Positions 1-14,514 are shown, counted from the stretch's first letter. The stretch: 64,000 nt of DNA from Mastacembelus armatus (GCF_900324485.2 NC_046634.1:6837501-6901500); one strand, 5' to 3'. Notes: generated from the letters alone by a model not told the origin. Numbers and translations: made by a program.

Positions 1-1181
1 TCTGTGAAAGGCAGCAGGAGCAGGTAGTAAAATCTCTTGAGGAGCTGGGACCAGCAAATGTTTGAAGTTAAATAACATGAAAGGATTTTTTGATTCATTT
101 GTTTTAGGTCTGGTGTTTTGTGTCCAGGGGAGAAAATTTGATTAAACACATCTAGATTTGGTGAAAAAGAAGTATTGGTACCAGCATTTGGTGTAGTATG
201 AAACTGACTGACACTGTGACAGAGATGACTTGGTGATGAGATGGGACAGTTTCAGGTTCTGCACTAATGTGATGGGTGAGCTGATGCTGTTAATTTAACA
301 GAGCTCCTCCTCGCTCCCTGTTAGACTCGCTGTCTTTAAGATTTCCCGCCTCCATCACAGAGATTTGTATTGGGATGTGGGTGGAATAATAAAAGTCTTA
401 GCCATCAGGCAAAGTGTGCAGTAAAGGGCTGAATTCACTCTTAAAGCCCCATTAGTCACTTTTAAGGAGCTGAGCGTGGGTGAGTGAGTGAATTCCTTTG
501 GCCACTTCGTGATCTGTGGAGTTTTCTCTCCTACAGATTGTTGACAGATTGAACTTTGTGCCGATGCAACGGTGAGAAATGTGGTCAAATCCTACTCCTG
601 TGATGTGTCTCCATGTGATGTAGGGCATGTATTATTTAATGCATGACTGGCTGCATAGTGTAATGGTGCTGTGGCTGTTTAATAAGATTAGTTGGTCAAC
701 TAATCAATTCTACTCAGTGAGGAAATGTGTAAACAGTATGTGACAGGCTTGTCCAGTGTGTGATAAAGTAGCACTCAGTTCTTATCTCAAGCAAAACTTT
801 ATCAGTGAGGCCAAAGGTAAAAGGTCAGCAAACAGAATGACACCAGTGTTTTACTGAGGCTGAGTTGTTAGTTTGGCAAATTGTCATGTTTGCATATTAG
901 TTTGAAACTGTGCAAACAAAGCAACTTTTACTTCTGCCTAGAGTCAACAGCTGTTTCCAATTTGCTCTTAGTGCTTCAGACTCAATACTGTGAAAGGTTT
1001 TAATGTGAATCGTACATGCTCTCAAAAATATTTATTCAATCTGAAATGAATAATTTGTTAGAAATATTTACAGAGCTTTAATAAACTTCATAATCTGTGC
1101 AGAATCTCTAGAATATATCACACTTTGGATGTAGCTGCATTTAAGTGGGTTGAGTTAATTTAACATCTGTGTGCTCTGCAG
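1..1181. other. Region upstream of rab9a coding exon (5' intron/flank)
   Basis: No coding exon was recognised here. The stretch ends in a splice acceptor (pyrimidine-rich run then AG at 1180-1181), so it probably contains an intron and perhaps a non-coding 5' exon of rab9a. The 5' exon itself could not be placed. The short open frames are not supported by codon pattern or by any family resemblance. Confidence 0.45.
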
Positions 1182-1271
1182 GTGAGACTGCCTTCTTCAT
1201 TGCTGGTTTCTCCAGACCCCTTGGCCCGGACTAATAAGCCCAGAATTGGCTTGACCTGGCTCGCTGCAGCC

Positions 1272-1877
1272 ATGTCGTCTAAGTCGGCTCTCCTCAAAGT
1301 GATCCTCCTGGGAGACGGCGGTGTTGGCAAGTCTTCACTCATGAACCGCTACGTCACCAATAAGTTTGACTCTCACCTCTTCCACACTATAGGTGTTGAG
1401 TTCCTCAACAAGGAGCTGGACGTCGATGGGCACCACGTCACCCTGCAGATCTGGGACACGGCGGGTCAGGAGCGCTTTCGCAGTCTGCGCACGCCTTTCT
1501 ACCGCGGCTCCGACTGCTGCCTGCTCACCTTCAGCGTGGACGATGGACAGAGCTTCCACAACCTGGCCCACTGGAAGAAAGAGTTCACCTATTACGCTGA
1601 CTTGAAGGACCCTGACAACTTCCCCTTTGTGGTTCTGGGCAACAAACTGGACGTGCCTGAGAGGCAGGTTTCAGGGGAGGATGCTCGGCAGTGGTGCCGT
1701 GAGAACGGTGGACACCCGTACTTCGAGACCAGCGCCAAGGATGCCACAAATGTAGCATCAGCCTTTCAGGAGGCAGTACGTCGTATTCTGGCGTTGGACA
1801 ACAGAGCTGATCACTTCATCCACACCAAGACAGTGGACTTACAGAGGAAGAGTCAGCCTGACCGCACCTGCTGCTGA
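1272..1877 (+). CDS. rab9a: Ras-related protein Rab-9A (small GTPase)
   Basis: This 201-residue Rab GTPase is carried in a single coding exon. In the Rab9 family it controls transport from late endosomes to the trans-Golgi network, for example recycling of mannose-6-phosphate receptors. Visible motifs are the P-loop GDGGVGKS (residues 14-21), switch I Thr39, WDTAGQE (61-67, Gln66), NKLD (124-127), ETSAK (152-156) and a C-terminal CC (200-201) for double prenylation. The segment VTNKFDSHLFHTIGVEFLNK is typical of Rab9. The reading frame is open upstream to 1182, but 1182 follows a splice acceptor. The Met at 1272 gives the normal Rab9 N terminus (MSSKSALLKVILLG), so the upstream part is 5'UTR. 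The choice of 9A over 9B rests on the tail (VDLQRKSQPDRTCC) and on linkage to gpm6b and gemin8. It is convergent with gpm6b. Confidence 0.95.
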   Translation: MSSKSALLKVILLGDGGVGKSSLMNRYVTNKFDSHLFHTIGVEFLNKELDVDGHHVTLQIWDTAGQERFRSLRTPFYRGSDCCLLTFSVDDGQSFHNLAHWKKEFTYYADLKDPDNFPFVVLGNKLDVPERQVSGEDARQWCRENGGHPYFETSAKDATNVASAFQEAVRRILALDNRADHFIHTKTVDLQRKSQPDRTCC

Positions 1878-2715
1878 GCTGTGAGGTAGAAAAGACCCAA
1901 CAAGAACTCATGATGCTCCTGCCTGCTGTTGACTGTGGTTTGTGACTCTCCAAAAAGAAGAACAGGTGTTTGCTCAGCACCTGAGAATGTGATGCCCTCG
2001 ATCAGACTCGAAACCACAATCCGCATTTTTAACCCTTTTAATCTCAACATATTCTAGATCACAAGTTCTACATCATCAAGAGACTGAAAACTCTTTACCC
2101 TCCTTTGTTCCAGGCTAAACTGGTTTAAAATTAGAAATAATTATTAATTCATGAAAAGCATTAAAAAACATTAAATAAAGTAACAATCCTGTTCTGTCTT
2201 TGCAGACTGTAGAGGTTTATTTGTAGTTAGTGACACTCCATGAGTGCTACCTGAGCGTGTAAACACTCTGCTGTGTGGTTAATATACCTTAACAGGGTTT
2301 TCTGTGATGAAAGTTCAATGTGTCACCTACAAACAGTTGATGAAACCACAATATTTCTACCACAGTGAGTATTTGAAGAATGTTAAGGGTGAAAAGGTAG
2401 ATTTGCCACCACAGATGGATCTGTGGCAAGAGGTTTGAACCCTTAATAACCCAGATGTCCTGAGGTTGTTTGCTTCCTCTGGTTCAGGTGTCACTTTTAT
2501 GTGAAAGTACCTTAAATGTATGATATCCATCAAATCACAAAGAGAAACTAGTCTTTCTGGTAAATTAATTGAGGTTTTCTAGTCACATTTGATTTGCTAA
2601 TCATCTATCAGTTGTTGGTTTTGGTTGTAATAGACATGATAAAACCAGAGATTGTAAGTAAATTTTCCCTTAAATATAGTGATCAACAATAAAACTGGAG
2701 GAAAGTCTGTATTTT
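1878..2715 (+). other. rab9a: rab9a 3'UTR with candidate poly(A) signals
   Basis: The sequence after the rab9a stop is AT-rich and non-coding. AATAAA occurs at 2174-2179 and again at 2688-2693. The second is followed by a GT-rich stretch (about 2704-2730), which makes it the better candidate for the transcript end. No other feature was seen as far as 3118. Confidence 0.5.
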
Positions 2716-3118
2716 GTGTTGTTTTCATTTGCAGAGCAGTACCATCTTTGTCCACAAGGCTGCACCCTTGTGTCAGAAGTCAGGTAAACGTCTGGTCTGT
2801 GGCACAGAGATGCTGGTAAGGAGATTTCTGTCAAATGTCTTTCCATGTACTACAGAGACACGGTGATGGTGAAATCCATACTCACACAGGGTGCTCTCAC
2901 TAAAGTGGATGTGGAATTAAAATAGTTTTTTTTTCCCATACTACAAGCAACAGAATTGGTAAAATATCTACTTTTTCCTGGTTCATTGTCACAAATGTGG
3001 TCCATTTTGTTGACACAGTAGTCGGTATCTAATTTTCTTCGTTCAAACAGCACCACTTGTCCCAGAAGTGACTGAGAAATGCTGCCAACTTTAAACATGT
3101 AAGTTTTTTTTTCCAGCT

Positions 3119-6081
3119 TTTATTTACTGGACTCACAATTAACATTGTAATCACTTTATCTTGAAATAGAATGAGTTTTTTTGGGGTTACAAAAATTGAC
3201 AGTGCCCGAAATTGAGTAGTTTCTGTTTCTCACATATATGGACTTGCTGATTTGCTTTCACTTCATATGAAATTGAATACAATACAAAACTATTTGAAGC
3301 AGTCACACTGGGCTAGTACTAAAAATAAGTTAGCTGCATAAGAATCACTTCAGAGACCCAGGTTGAAGAAAGAGGCAGGAGACAACGGTGTCACGATAAA
3401 AAATATCGGTTTTACTAGAGAAGGTTACAAAAATCATCACTATATAGGAGTCATAGAACTATTTCCAACTTAAAAAATCAAACCATAATGAAACACCTAC
3501 AGGGACTACACTGCCATCAAAGTACAATGGAGTTTTCTTTAGAAAAGAGTGGGTGGATTGGGGTAAGGGGACGTGTGGAGCTGGGGCAAACACCGCCTAC
3601 CATAGTTGTCAGTACAATTGACTACACATCACCTGAAGAACTGCAAAGACAGTCATGTCTCCTTCATGCAAATAACAAGGAAACAACAACACCCTGACAC
3701 GCATCGTCTTAGAGGAAACTGGAGTTGGCCTTTACATCAGCCTGGTGGCAAAGCACGTATATTTATCAAACATAACACTCATGGCAATATAGTCCTTTTT
3801 TATACAGAATAGACAGCTGCACACATGGACGATACTGACATGCTTCATCTCATCAAAGTTCAAAAACGTCTCTTCTTCAGTGTTTTTTGAGGGTAAACTA
3901 ACCAGTGATGATTGATATAGACTATAGTTCATGATTATTAAACAATATCTGATTATAAAATTAATGTATGAAAATTCCTGACTGGTTTTATTCAGTGTAA
4001 ACATCCAAAACAGTCTGTGGCTCTTATGAGAGGCATGACAATAAAAACCAAACAAACAAACGAAAAAAGAAAAGAGTGACTTGTCCCTCAACCCACGTGC
4101 TGCGGAGTCACTCATTTGGCCGTTAAAAAGAAGCACAAACAAGTTCCATGAAATCATTTTTACTGAATCACAAGAAGAACCCAGCTGCCTAAAACTGATA
4201 AAACATTAAAAATCAATTTCCACATTTTTTTTCATATTTTAAAATGTTTACATCACAAGCACCTCAATCCATCATATCAACTGCACTGTATCTCTCTCAC
4301 AACATATCATTTAAGATGTTACATTACAATTATTATATCAAATGCAGAACTAGTATTTGAGTGCTAAACACATATCTCAAAGGGTACATTTACATATATT
4401 TGTGGAAAAAATAAAAGAAGAGCATGGCAAAACACCAACTGTGTTCTCCCTGTTTTTGGGGAGAGGTGTAAATCCAGATTTTTTAGGGTGTTTGGGCTAT
4501 TTACAGGTGAACGTCATTCGCAAAAGCAGAAATTTTAGAAAACAATAGAAGAGGTTTTAACTGTAGAATTCACACAGGACAGTGTACCAATCCAGGAAGG
4601 GTTAAGTGTTTAGATGGTGAAGCTTTGGAAAAGAAGACAGCTAGTTAAAATCTGATTTGGTTTGATACCTGAGGTGTGTGTCTTTTTAATGTTAAAAGAC
4701 CCAGACAGATTTGTCTTTGATTTGTGCTGCGGCTGGTGATCAGTGTAGCGAAAATCACAAAGGACTTAAAAGTTGAACATTTTTGGAAATCTATTTGCTT
4801 TCTTGCCACAACATGGATGAGATTGACAGCACTCTCATGTTTGAATAGGAAATATTAAGTTCCTATTAGCTTAGCTTAGCTTAGCTTAGCTTAGCAAAAC
4901 TACTGAAAACAGGTGGAAACTGCTAGCTTGTTTAACTCAAGCACAAAGGCCAAAATGTAAAAACTACAAATTGTGATTTTGTGTTGGGTGTATGATGACC
5001 AGAGCCTTTGAATTAAACAAACAAGGCATAGCATTTAAAACAGTGAGCTTTAGAGGAACTGGTAGGCCCTTTTTGTTATTTCCAGACAGCCAGTCTAATC
5101 AGTTCCTCATTTCCATCTAATGCTTCATATTTGACACACAAGTACGAGAGTTTCTTATTTGACTCTGCAAGAAAGCAAATAAATATATTTTTCCCAAAAC
5201 AATGCCTTTTAAAGGTTCGCTACACCTCTGGTCTTAAATTAAATGTCAATACCTTGGCTGATAAATAAACTCTTATGTAAATGCACAATAATCCTTGAGT
5301 CATTTAGGTATTTCTATGAGAGAGGGGCTGGAGTGCTCTGTGTTTTTAAGGGATTTTCAGTCTCCCTAATTTTTTAGTTGTTGAAGTAGTGCAACAATGT
5401 ATCGCGCATTAGCAATAAAAAGTTAAAGATGAAGTGGAAAGTAAAGAAGAAAAACCTATGAGCGCAAAAACATAAAGAAAAACGATCATAATAGTACCTG
5501 GCATACTTTTCAGAGCTTATTAAAAAAAACAACAACATTCGTACACATTCGCACAATATATTCATATTCATATATATATATATGCATATAAAACACCAAA
5601 AAACGGAGGAGGAGGTTGGTCACTGCCTGGCTTCCTGTGGCTGAAGCAGACAGTGAACAATGTTTTTTTAGGCTGTCAGGAGTTGTGTGTTGAGGGCTGT
5701 GCTGGCTCAGGGCGCGAGGCCATCACAGCCGGGCCACGTTCACGAGCCGCCGCCCAAAAGCACGGGGCAGGAGATGCTTCTCAAAAGATGTATCGTACCT
5801 GAGCTCGTCCCCGACGGGCGAGCTATCCCATTCTGAAGCACCTGCCTCCGTCTGGGCCTGCCGCCACTCCTGACCCTCTATTCACTTCCCCTCTGGTGTG
5901 AGCATGCAGCCACAACTCTTAATAAACATCATGGAGGGGAAGAGGATGGAGAATCAGGAGGAGTGGGGACTAACATTACCAAGGTGGTTTGTTTTAACGG
6001 AGGGAAGGGTGCTGGGTATTGCAGGGAGAGGGTTGAGGTGTGGAGATGAGATGAGTGGCGGCGGGCGCGGATCTCTTGTCC
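3119..6081 (-). other. gpm6b: Probable gpm6b 3'UTR
   Basis: About 3 kb lie downstream of the gpm6b stop without any convincing coding exon. On the minus strand AATAAA-type signals lie at 3987-3992 and 3119-3124, so a long 3'UTR ending at one of these is plausible, as is common for neural M6 genes. A MITE-like repeat (about 4765-5216) is embedded. The exact transcript end cannot be decided from sequence. Confidence 0.45.
4765..5216. repeat. MITE-like teleost repeat with long terminal inverted repeats
   Basis: The two ends are imperfect inverted copies. The left end has TTTTGGAAAT followed by TTTGCTTTCTTGC. The right end has GCAAGAAAGCAAATA followed by a run ending TTTTCCCAAAA. Inside is a 5-fold TTAGC run (4868-4893) followed by a block resembling 'actgaaaacaggtggaaactgctagct'-type sequence, which I remember as a very common teleost dispersed element. 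There is no coding capacity. It lies within the presumed gpm6b 3'UTR. Confidence 0.6.
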
Positions 6082-8733
6082 TTATGAGTAGGAGGAGGAG
6101 TTCTGGCCCTCCTTTGAACGTGCCTCGGCCTCGAGGTCCTGGTCATCCTTGGTCTTGATGTCCTGGTATTCGTGCGTGGAGACGGCGCTCTTCAGATAGG
6201 CCCAGTTAGCTGCCAGAATCATCAGGTAGTGGATCTAAGGAGAAACAGAGAAGTTTAGGGATAGCAGATCATATCCAGTGGTGACTTATGATGTGTCTTA
6301 TGTCCATAACAGTTTAATGTTGCACTTTATATACAAAAAATCAATGTATTCAACTGTATGAACGCAGTGGACCGTCTATGAGCACACACAGGCAGGCTGC
6401 AGGCTAAGATTTCAGCCCATTGAATGACGGACAAATGTGAGAGGCAGTGTTGCTATGGCAACTCATAAGCATGCCATGGCAACGTGCATATTTTGAGCAG
6501 CGCATTATCAGTGGGATGATGAGAAGCTTACCAATGCGATGACGGTGGCTCCAGCCCCAGCGAATGCAACAATATAGAGGTGGTAGGACAGGTAGAACTG
6601 TGGAGGAGAAGAGAGATTAGTGAGCAAAGGAAAAGGAAAGAAAGGAGAAAATGAAAAGAAAGCAAGCAGGTCAGGTCAGTGTCCTCTCACCTCGCTGGTG
6701 GTACAGATGTCTCCCAGTGTGGCTCCACAAGCTTTTCCCGGTGTGGCGTTCCAGGAAATAATACCTGCAGGGTCAGAGAGACGAAACATCACTACCTTCC
6801 TCTGTGAAACAAGCTTTTTACTGCTCACAGCCTCTCCTGCAGGAAAAACATGGCTGATTAAAACACTTTGAAATAATTAAAGCCATTTTGTTGGCTGCAT
6901 TGTTTAGACATTTACATTTTTTGCTCTCTTCTAACTCTTATTATATTGTTTCTAATTTAAATAATGATTGTTTTCATTACAAATTACAAAGAACAGTAAT
7001 CAAAACATGTCCTTGATCAATCAGCTATATCTTGTAGACAATGCTGACAGTACTTTGAACACTGCCAGTAATTGGTGCTACTATTTCGAACAGAGAGGAA
7101 CAATACGACTGCCAGCCAAGCATATGTGATCCTCATCCCTCTTTGTAAGCAGGCCAGCTGTCCTTCAAATGTGGGTCACATATTATACATTAGGCTGTCA
7201 AACAGATATGCCATCACAGGAGAGAGTTAGTGGGCTGCAGCACTGCAGGAAGATGGATTTAAATTCACAGATACAACCAGGCTCCCAAGCAGCTGGAGAT
7301 GAATGTGTGATGCTGATTATAGGTAGAGAAAGATCAGTGAAACCTTTTGGTCGGCAAAGTGTTGACTTCTTTCTCTCATTTTCTGTCCTGCCAGTAAAGA
7401 CTGGGCTGCTTGTGGAGAACAGTGTGACGCACCAGGATCATTTTTTATGAGTAAACTTAAAAGCTTTTATTGCAGGGGCCAGCCTGCATGTTTAAGCTCA
7501 CCTGCCTTGATCAGGGGAATTCCTCTAAAACTTTGAAGACGTGTAACACAGCATGTGATCGGATCCTGTGAACTTCAGCACATTGCACTCTTTACAGTGT
7601 TTGTGCAGGTGATTTTAGCTTTAAAAGTAAAAAGACACTGATCACTGTGATCTAGACTACAGATGTTTTGTGTGGATTTTGTACAGTGCTGCCTGTAAAG
7701 TATCATTGTCTTGTCTAATGTGTGTTATCTGCTGTTTTTTCAGGTGTACCTTCTCTGGCTTTAAAGAAAACCCATTTAGAGGAGAGGGACACAGTGCCCT
7801 CACAGGTGACTAGTATGATCTTTATTTTTCTTATATCAATTGGGGTTTTCATGGCTTGGTTTCTGTTAGGCTTATTTTAGGCGCTGACTGGGCTCTGGTC
7901 TGACAGGAGTACATGCGAGCTGATGTGAATTTGAAATTAGAAAGGTAGGGTACAAAAAAGAAGCATTATTTCTGCAGAACAGTAGATTTTTTTAACCCAG
8001 TTACTGTATCAGGACCCACTTGTACTACGCTCTGCTCCTGTACACCTGATCCAATTAAACTATAATGAAAAACGTGTCATCCTTAATTAGATCAGGTGTA
8101 CAGAAACAGAGCTGAGCAAAATTCTAAAGGACAGATTGGCCTCGAGGAGCCAAGAGTGAGGTGAGAAACTGTTAGGAAGCTGACTGTCTTCCCTGAAGTG
8201 TTTTTTTTAATTGTTGGTATTTATTAGCGGGAAATCAAGCTTGTAAACACTTGGGAAATCTACCCCACAGTACTGCAGGGTTCTAGCTCTTTATATGGCT
8301 CTTTATTCCTTGGACTTGTCAGTGTGGCACTGCAGACAGTTGTGGTGCTGAAGCAATGATAGGATAAGGTGAAGTGGTTACAGTAGTTTGATTTAAGAAT
8401 GAGACTGACTGTAGCTGTGGCTACTTACCGTACTGCCTGACGTCCACACAGATAGAGTCTGGCGAGGTGATGTTAGCATCAGGAGACCTCATGGCAGCAC
8501 AGGTACTCCACATGTTGAAAAAGAGGAAAACGGGGATCGCTGTGAAGCAGAAGATGGTGAGGAAGGCCAGTGCGAGGATGTAGGTCAGGAACATAAACTG
8601 AGGAGGGAGCGAAAAGAAAGAAGAGCTAAATTATTCCTTAAAGAATAAAGCACACCTTCAGAGTCCACATTTAAGCTAATGGTAGTGAATATTTGCAGCA
8701 CTTAGATTAATCAGGCTAGAAAGGACCTATGTT

Positions 8734-8767
<34 letters not shown>

Positions 8768-11700
8768 TATAGGTGTGCGATTGTGCCTCCACAGCACTTT
8801 TGTGATAAGCCTTGTTCAGGTCTGTAAAGCATAACAAATGAGCTAAGGCTATTAACACTATTTTAAGCAAGGATATTAGAAAATCTAAGTAATTACACCT
8901 CATTTGTGACTTTAATTTATAGTGTAACTGTGTGAGTGAGGATTTGCAACAGTTGTATGTGTGAGTGTGTGTTGACATACAAAGGCTGTGATGCAGCGTC
9001 CACAGATGGTGGTCTTGAAATCACTCTGCAGCTCCTTCTTAATGGCTCTGGTGGTGTAAAAGCCCTCAGCCAGCAGGAGGATGGCGTAGATGAAGAAGAA
9101 GGAAGCGATACCGTAGATGATGTACTGAAAGATCTGGATCCTGAACAAACATGAGCAGAAGAGAGAGGATGATGATTTAAAATTAAAAGCTAAGTGACAC
9201 AGGATGAGTGGAGCCTTCAAAGGCAGTGAGGAGCAACTTTTAAAAGAGTGTGTAGAAGCTCAAAAGCAATGCTCAGAAATGTCAGTAAGATGATAATGTT
9301 TGATTCACACAGGACTTACACTGTGGTGAGGGTGGCATGGTCGCTGGTCACCCTGGAGAAGTGGTTCTCCAGCATGGTGAGGGTGCCAGTCAGTGCCACA
9401 TGGCCGCAGCCGCAGAACAGAGCCACACCTGAGAAGCAGAGGATGGTGGCCACCAGAGACGCATAGGGCACCCCGCCCAAACACTTGATGCAGCACTCAA
9501 AGCATCCTTCAGGGGGAAACAGAGAGAAGATGGTTGAGTCACTGAAGCATGCTGGCTTTCCTGTTGCATTTAGCTGCTCCTACAGGTAAAAAGAACTTTA
9601 AAGATGACGTGAGAGCGAACAATTCAGGTCAAAGTGCACAAATGGCAGAAGGCCCAACTGTAAACCCAATGGATGCTCAAAGAAGCAGAAGCAACCAGAG
9701 CAGACTGCTGCTGCAACGTGAGATGGCAGTGCGGCTTGATCAGCTCTGGTGATGAAACTCAGGGCAATACTTGATTATTAGTCAGTGCAGAAACTTGTGT
9801 GGTTCATGTCCAAGCCGTTAACATCACGCCTGTCTCTCTGAGTCTACACAGGAGGAACAACACTTCTCCCTGTCAGGCCTGTCGAGCGGCTAATCAGAGT
9901 TAGTGTGCCTTCACTTTGAGCTCAGCTGGAAGTGTTGAATATTACATGAAAGTTGTGCTACATGCTCACGTCTCACTATGCTCAAAAAGCTCTTTGTCTC
10001 CTCTAACTGCAGCAGCATGTGGCGCTTCTTGTGTTTTATGGTCCTGGGATACGCAGGTACGGGAAATGTGGTGCATCCTGCTCCCATCACAGTCGAGAGT
10101 ATAAAGAGGAGAGGAGATAACACGCGGTATTGAGCACAAGGGTTTCATCTTATATAACATCCATTAAAAATAACTCATCCAGCAAAGCAGGAAGTTACTC
10201 CTGGAAAAAAAAGACAAAATGAAGTGTCTTGTGTGTGCCACTTTGCTGTTTCCATGACAACCTGCTCCAGTTGGCAGCTCTGATGCATCATTATTTCATG
10301 TTGAGAAACTTGCTGAAGCTAAACATTTGTATTTGAAAAGCCTGGAAAACATGACTGACTGCATAACATATATTTTACACCTGTACGTGCAGCTCTTCAG
10401 ACCTGAAATAACCTGCTCTGACAGCCACTGCGTGATCACAAGCATTCAAGAATAACACACACACTGTATATGACGTGATCGTGTGAGGACATGAGAGCTG
10501 CTATAACATCCGTGCAAGCAGGAGCTGAAAACATCTAGCCTCTTTTATCAACATCAAACCTGATCAATAGACTGTGACAGCAGAGCTGACATCATTCCAC
10601 AAAAAGTAATTAAGCCACATGCCCACAGCTCACACAAGGTTTCCCTGAGCTTTGTTTGCTGGACAATGTCAAAATAGGCAGACGTCCTCGCAGAAACACA
10701 AGAAGGACATGTAGTTGTTTTTGAATTGACCACCGGAGCCACGTCTTGTTACAGGCTGGATTGTCATTACTAAGAAGTTTAAAAGAGAAGATTGTTTTGA
10801 GGCCTATTGAGGGGAAGGAGCATCATCAATAGCATTTTTATTTTTATTTTGGTTGGTTCACCAGTTTGTTCCAGTTATTTAACTAAATACAATATTTAAG
10901 GCCCCAGAGGATATGCCTGCTGACTTTAGTGATCCCCTGGTATCTTAAAAGCTCAGTGGCAAGATTTAAATCAGTTTTAATACAAAATGACTCTCGTGCT
11001 TATTTATCATGTAGAGTTTCACTCTTCTGAGAGCTGTTTTGATATTTAAACCCCTACAGTCCATGTTGGAGTGAATGAAAAACCCACACCACAAATCTAA
11101 GATGCTCCTTTCCAAAAAGTGCTGCTAGTGATGAAGACTCTGCATTGCATAACACAGCCAAGGCTCGTTGCATAATAGATCCAAATGCTATTAATGTTAA
11201 TGAAGGAAGCGGCTGATGGAGGGGTGGAGCTGATAAGGCTGGATGGCTCTGAAATTCTGGGTAGACCAGGCCTTGGGGGGGGCTCACTAGTTGATACAGT
11301 GATGACCTGGGAGGTGGTTAAGCACTCCATCCTGCTGTAAAAGGTCAAACTCAACAGGTCATTTAGTATGTCAGTCTTGCTGTCTTTTTATATAGAGAGG
11401 AGAATGCATCCATAAAGTAAGATATGTTGCTTCTTCACATTTAAATCCAGAATTTGCAGGTGATATTATCGTTGTATTCAGGGCTGGGGAAAGAAGCCTT
11501 TGCAGATGTTATTTCATCTGGGGACTGCATGACTGGTAAATAAGGCTCATTCTAGTTCTGCCGTTAACTCTTTCCCCTCCTTGGCCCCATGTGGCTTCAT
11601 GCATGATTTCACAGTTTCCTTTTAAACATTGGATGGAGGCCTCATCCGGTCTGCCTGCAGCTGTAACTGTTTGTCAGCCTCAGTTTTAAAGTGCGCTAAT

Positions 11701-14361
11701 GGGAAACAGACAGGCCAGAGTGGTCAGCTCCAGCCAGCCCTAATGGAAATCAATGGACTATTCATTAGAGTCGAATTTAGGTGACACACCGAGGCCAGCC
11801 CATCGCTCTCATTTGCTACCTCGCTGCATGCGGCTACGTTTCTCCCTGCCTTTGCCTCGCTTGTCTTCACTGTTCTGTCTTTGAAATATGACTGCACGTC
11901 GACAGTGTGCTTACAGTGAGCCAGCTGGACTTAATCACACATCCAATATGTTACGTTGCTGTTCAGATGCTGCATCATATATCATCTCAATGGTTTCAGC
12001 CCAAGGATGATGCACCAGGTTGTGAAAGCAGCTGAACACCGGCTCACCAGTGGAAAAGAACAAAAGATTTGGGACTTTCTGGTAATTTAGACAAATGACA
12101 GACCAACAAATAATTTGACAGACAGGAGTTTCATGGATTAACTTCCCCTGCTGTTAAAGCTTGTTCTTCTTCCAAAAGAGCTGTTGGAGCCTGCAGGGCG
12201 AAAGTGGAAAATGTTCACCTGCTTAAATTAGGATTTCTGTTTGCAGCTGTGGGTGACAGTTATGTGAAAGAATGATAATTCATGTACATGCCTGATCTTT
12301 CTGTTTTTCCCCATAGACAAAGACAACAAGAAGGGATGAGAGAAGGAGCTGAAGAAACCCTCAGAAGGAACGGTGTGAGAGGAGTCTGAGAAGAGAGGCA
12401 GAGGTGGTTGGAAGAGGAAGACCCAGAAAGGGATTGATAGAAAGCGAGCAGCAGGATGGGAAGAGGAAAAAGAGAGGAAGGTAAAGAAAGAGGCAGAGAG
12501 AGTGAAATGGAATGAGAGAAAAAGGGTAAGCAAAAAGCAGCTCTTGGCCCTGGGCTGGCAAATAGCAGTTGCTATAGCAACGTGTTACCCACGACCCAGT
12601 TCAGCAGTAGCGTAGCCCTTCGCAGCCGCTTTAGTGTCCACAAACACACTGATTCAGACTGATATAACCTAAACCCAGGGGTGGTGCTAAATGGTGACAA
12701 CAATCTGAACCAAGAAGTCTGAAGCAGGATGTAAAAGCATGTGCAGCATGATTGAAAGAAATGAAAGGGGGAGACACAAAGACGCTCCAGCCATTTTGGG
12801 TTTTGGAAACTGAGTCAAACAGATAATTTATTGTTTGACATGAGAGACAGCTGCAGGAAAGAAGGTTTGTACAACTGGTGACCCAGCTGTATCACATCTC
12901 CATCGACCTAAAGAATTTTTACTATAACACAGGGTAACACAGACCATTAACTGTTTGTGCTTTGGAGTTTTGCATCGTTACTTTTAAAGATAGAGTTGTA
13001 GTGATATTATGCAATATTGCGTAACATTACACAACTGCCAGAAGTGACAGATTTGTCAGAAAGCCTGCTGCTAAAAAAAGTCATTGTCCAACAAAACTAA
13101 ATGCCCTCATATTTATTTATAATTCCTGATTTTCTGCACAAACTAGGATTTTCCACAGCAGCAGAAAAATCTTCACAGTATAAAACAGGCCCTTAGTTTA
13201 TTTTACCCTCTTTTTCATCACATTCATCAGGCTTCTTATTGGACAAGAGAGCATTTCAGACTCTGTGGATAAATGAGGCATGACACAAAGTAGACTTGTT
13301 TGGAGGCAGAACCTGTCACTGACATCTTTTGTGATTATACTCCGTTTGCTGTCAATCACCTGACACCCACAACATGGGAAGAAGCGTGTTCTCTATGAAA
13401 TAATCCCTTGAATACACGTCCCCTTATAAACATCACTGTCAGATTATCACTAGGCTTGAATTTGTAGTGTCTGCAAAACAATTTTAATAAGTTGATTAAT
13501 TATATATTGGAAAATAACTAAGGAATATTAATGTGAGTTTGTATGAACTGGACACTCACATAAAACGGCTGTGTCTGGATAATATGATCTAAATGTATGT
13601 GCTGTATTTCATTCACACCATTGACATCCTTTCTGCCATGCCTATAAAGCAGCTTTAAATATAAACAGAGGACAGGAGAGAGATTAAATCAACTGTCCCG
13701 ATAGTTAACGATTTGCCATAAACTGTACAACCCAGTGACACAGCAGGATTATCACCAACTGTTAGTACGCACAGTGCATCTGCCAGGAATAACAGCGTTA
13801 ATAAAGCTTTCTGAATATTTCAGCAGTCGGCCTGGTCCCTGCCTGCGGCTGGATTCCAATTTAGAAGTGCTGTATTCATTATGGGGAAATTTCCTCACAG
13901 TGCATTATGGGTAGATTCCCACAAGAGATGAGGAGGACGTCAGAGAGAAAAGAAAAGGTGTGGGAAAGTAAAAGAGGCAGGAGGAGAGGGGATGAGATGA
14001 AAACAAAGCCCCATCTTTTTGATGGCATCAGACTCCAGCCACATCACACACGTTTAACCTCATAACTTCAGCTTGGGAAATCCCCGTCTTCCACTTGAGC
14101 TCAAGAATAAAATGCTCCTCTGAGGTTTTATGGAATTATTTCAAACACCCAAAGAGAACATCAAAACCACATTGTTTAACCAAGTTAAAAACAAGGATGT
14201 TTTTACTTGGTTTATGTCAACTTGCTTCTTATTATTGTACTTTGGCTTTTGTTTCTACAAATTCTGACAACAGAAAAATTAGCATGATCAGACTGGTTGC
14301 AAACAGACTTGAAGTTTGCAGCTGTGATATATATCTAAATCTAAATCTGTGATCTATATAT

Positions 14362-14401
<40 letters not shown>

Positions 14402-14439
14402 GCAAAATATATATATATATATAATATATATATATTATA

Positions 14440-14514
<75 letters not shown>

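Noticed and set aside
1182-1271. N-terminal extension of rab9a from the upstream Met
   Set aside because: It lies just after a splice acceptor, and Rab9 proteins start at MSSKS-type sequence, so this is 5'UTR.
12228-12561. Minus-strand frames rich in Phe, Ser and Leu
   Set aside because: They are antisense to a purine-rich GA stretch, so low complexity and not a gene.
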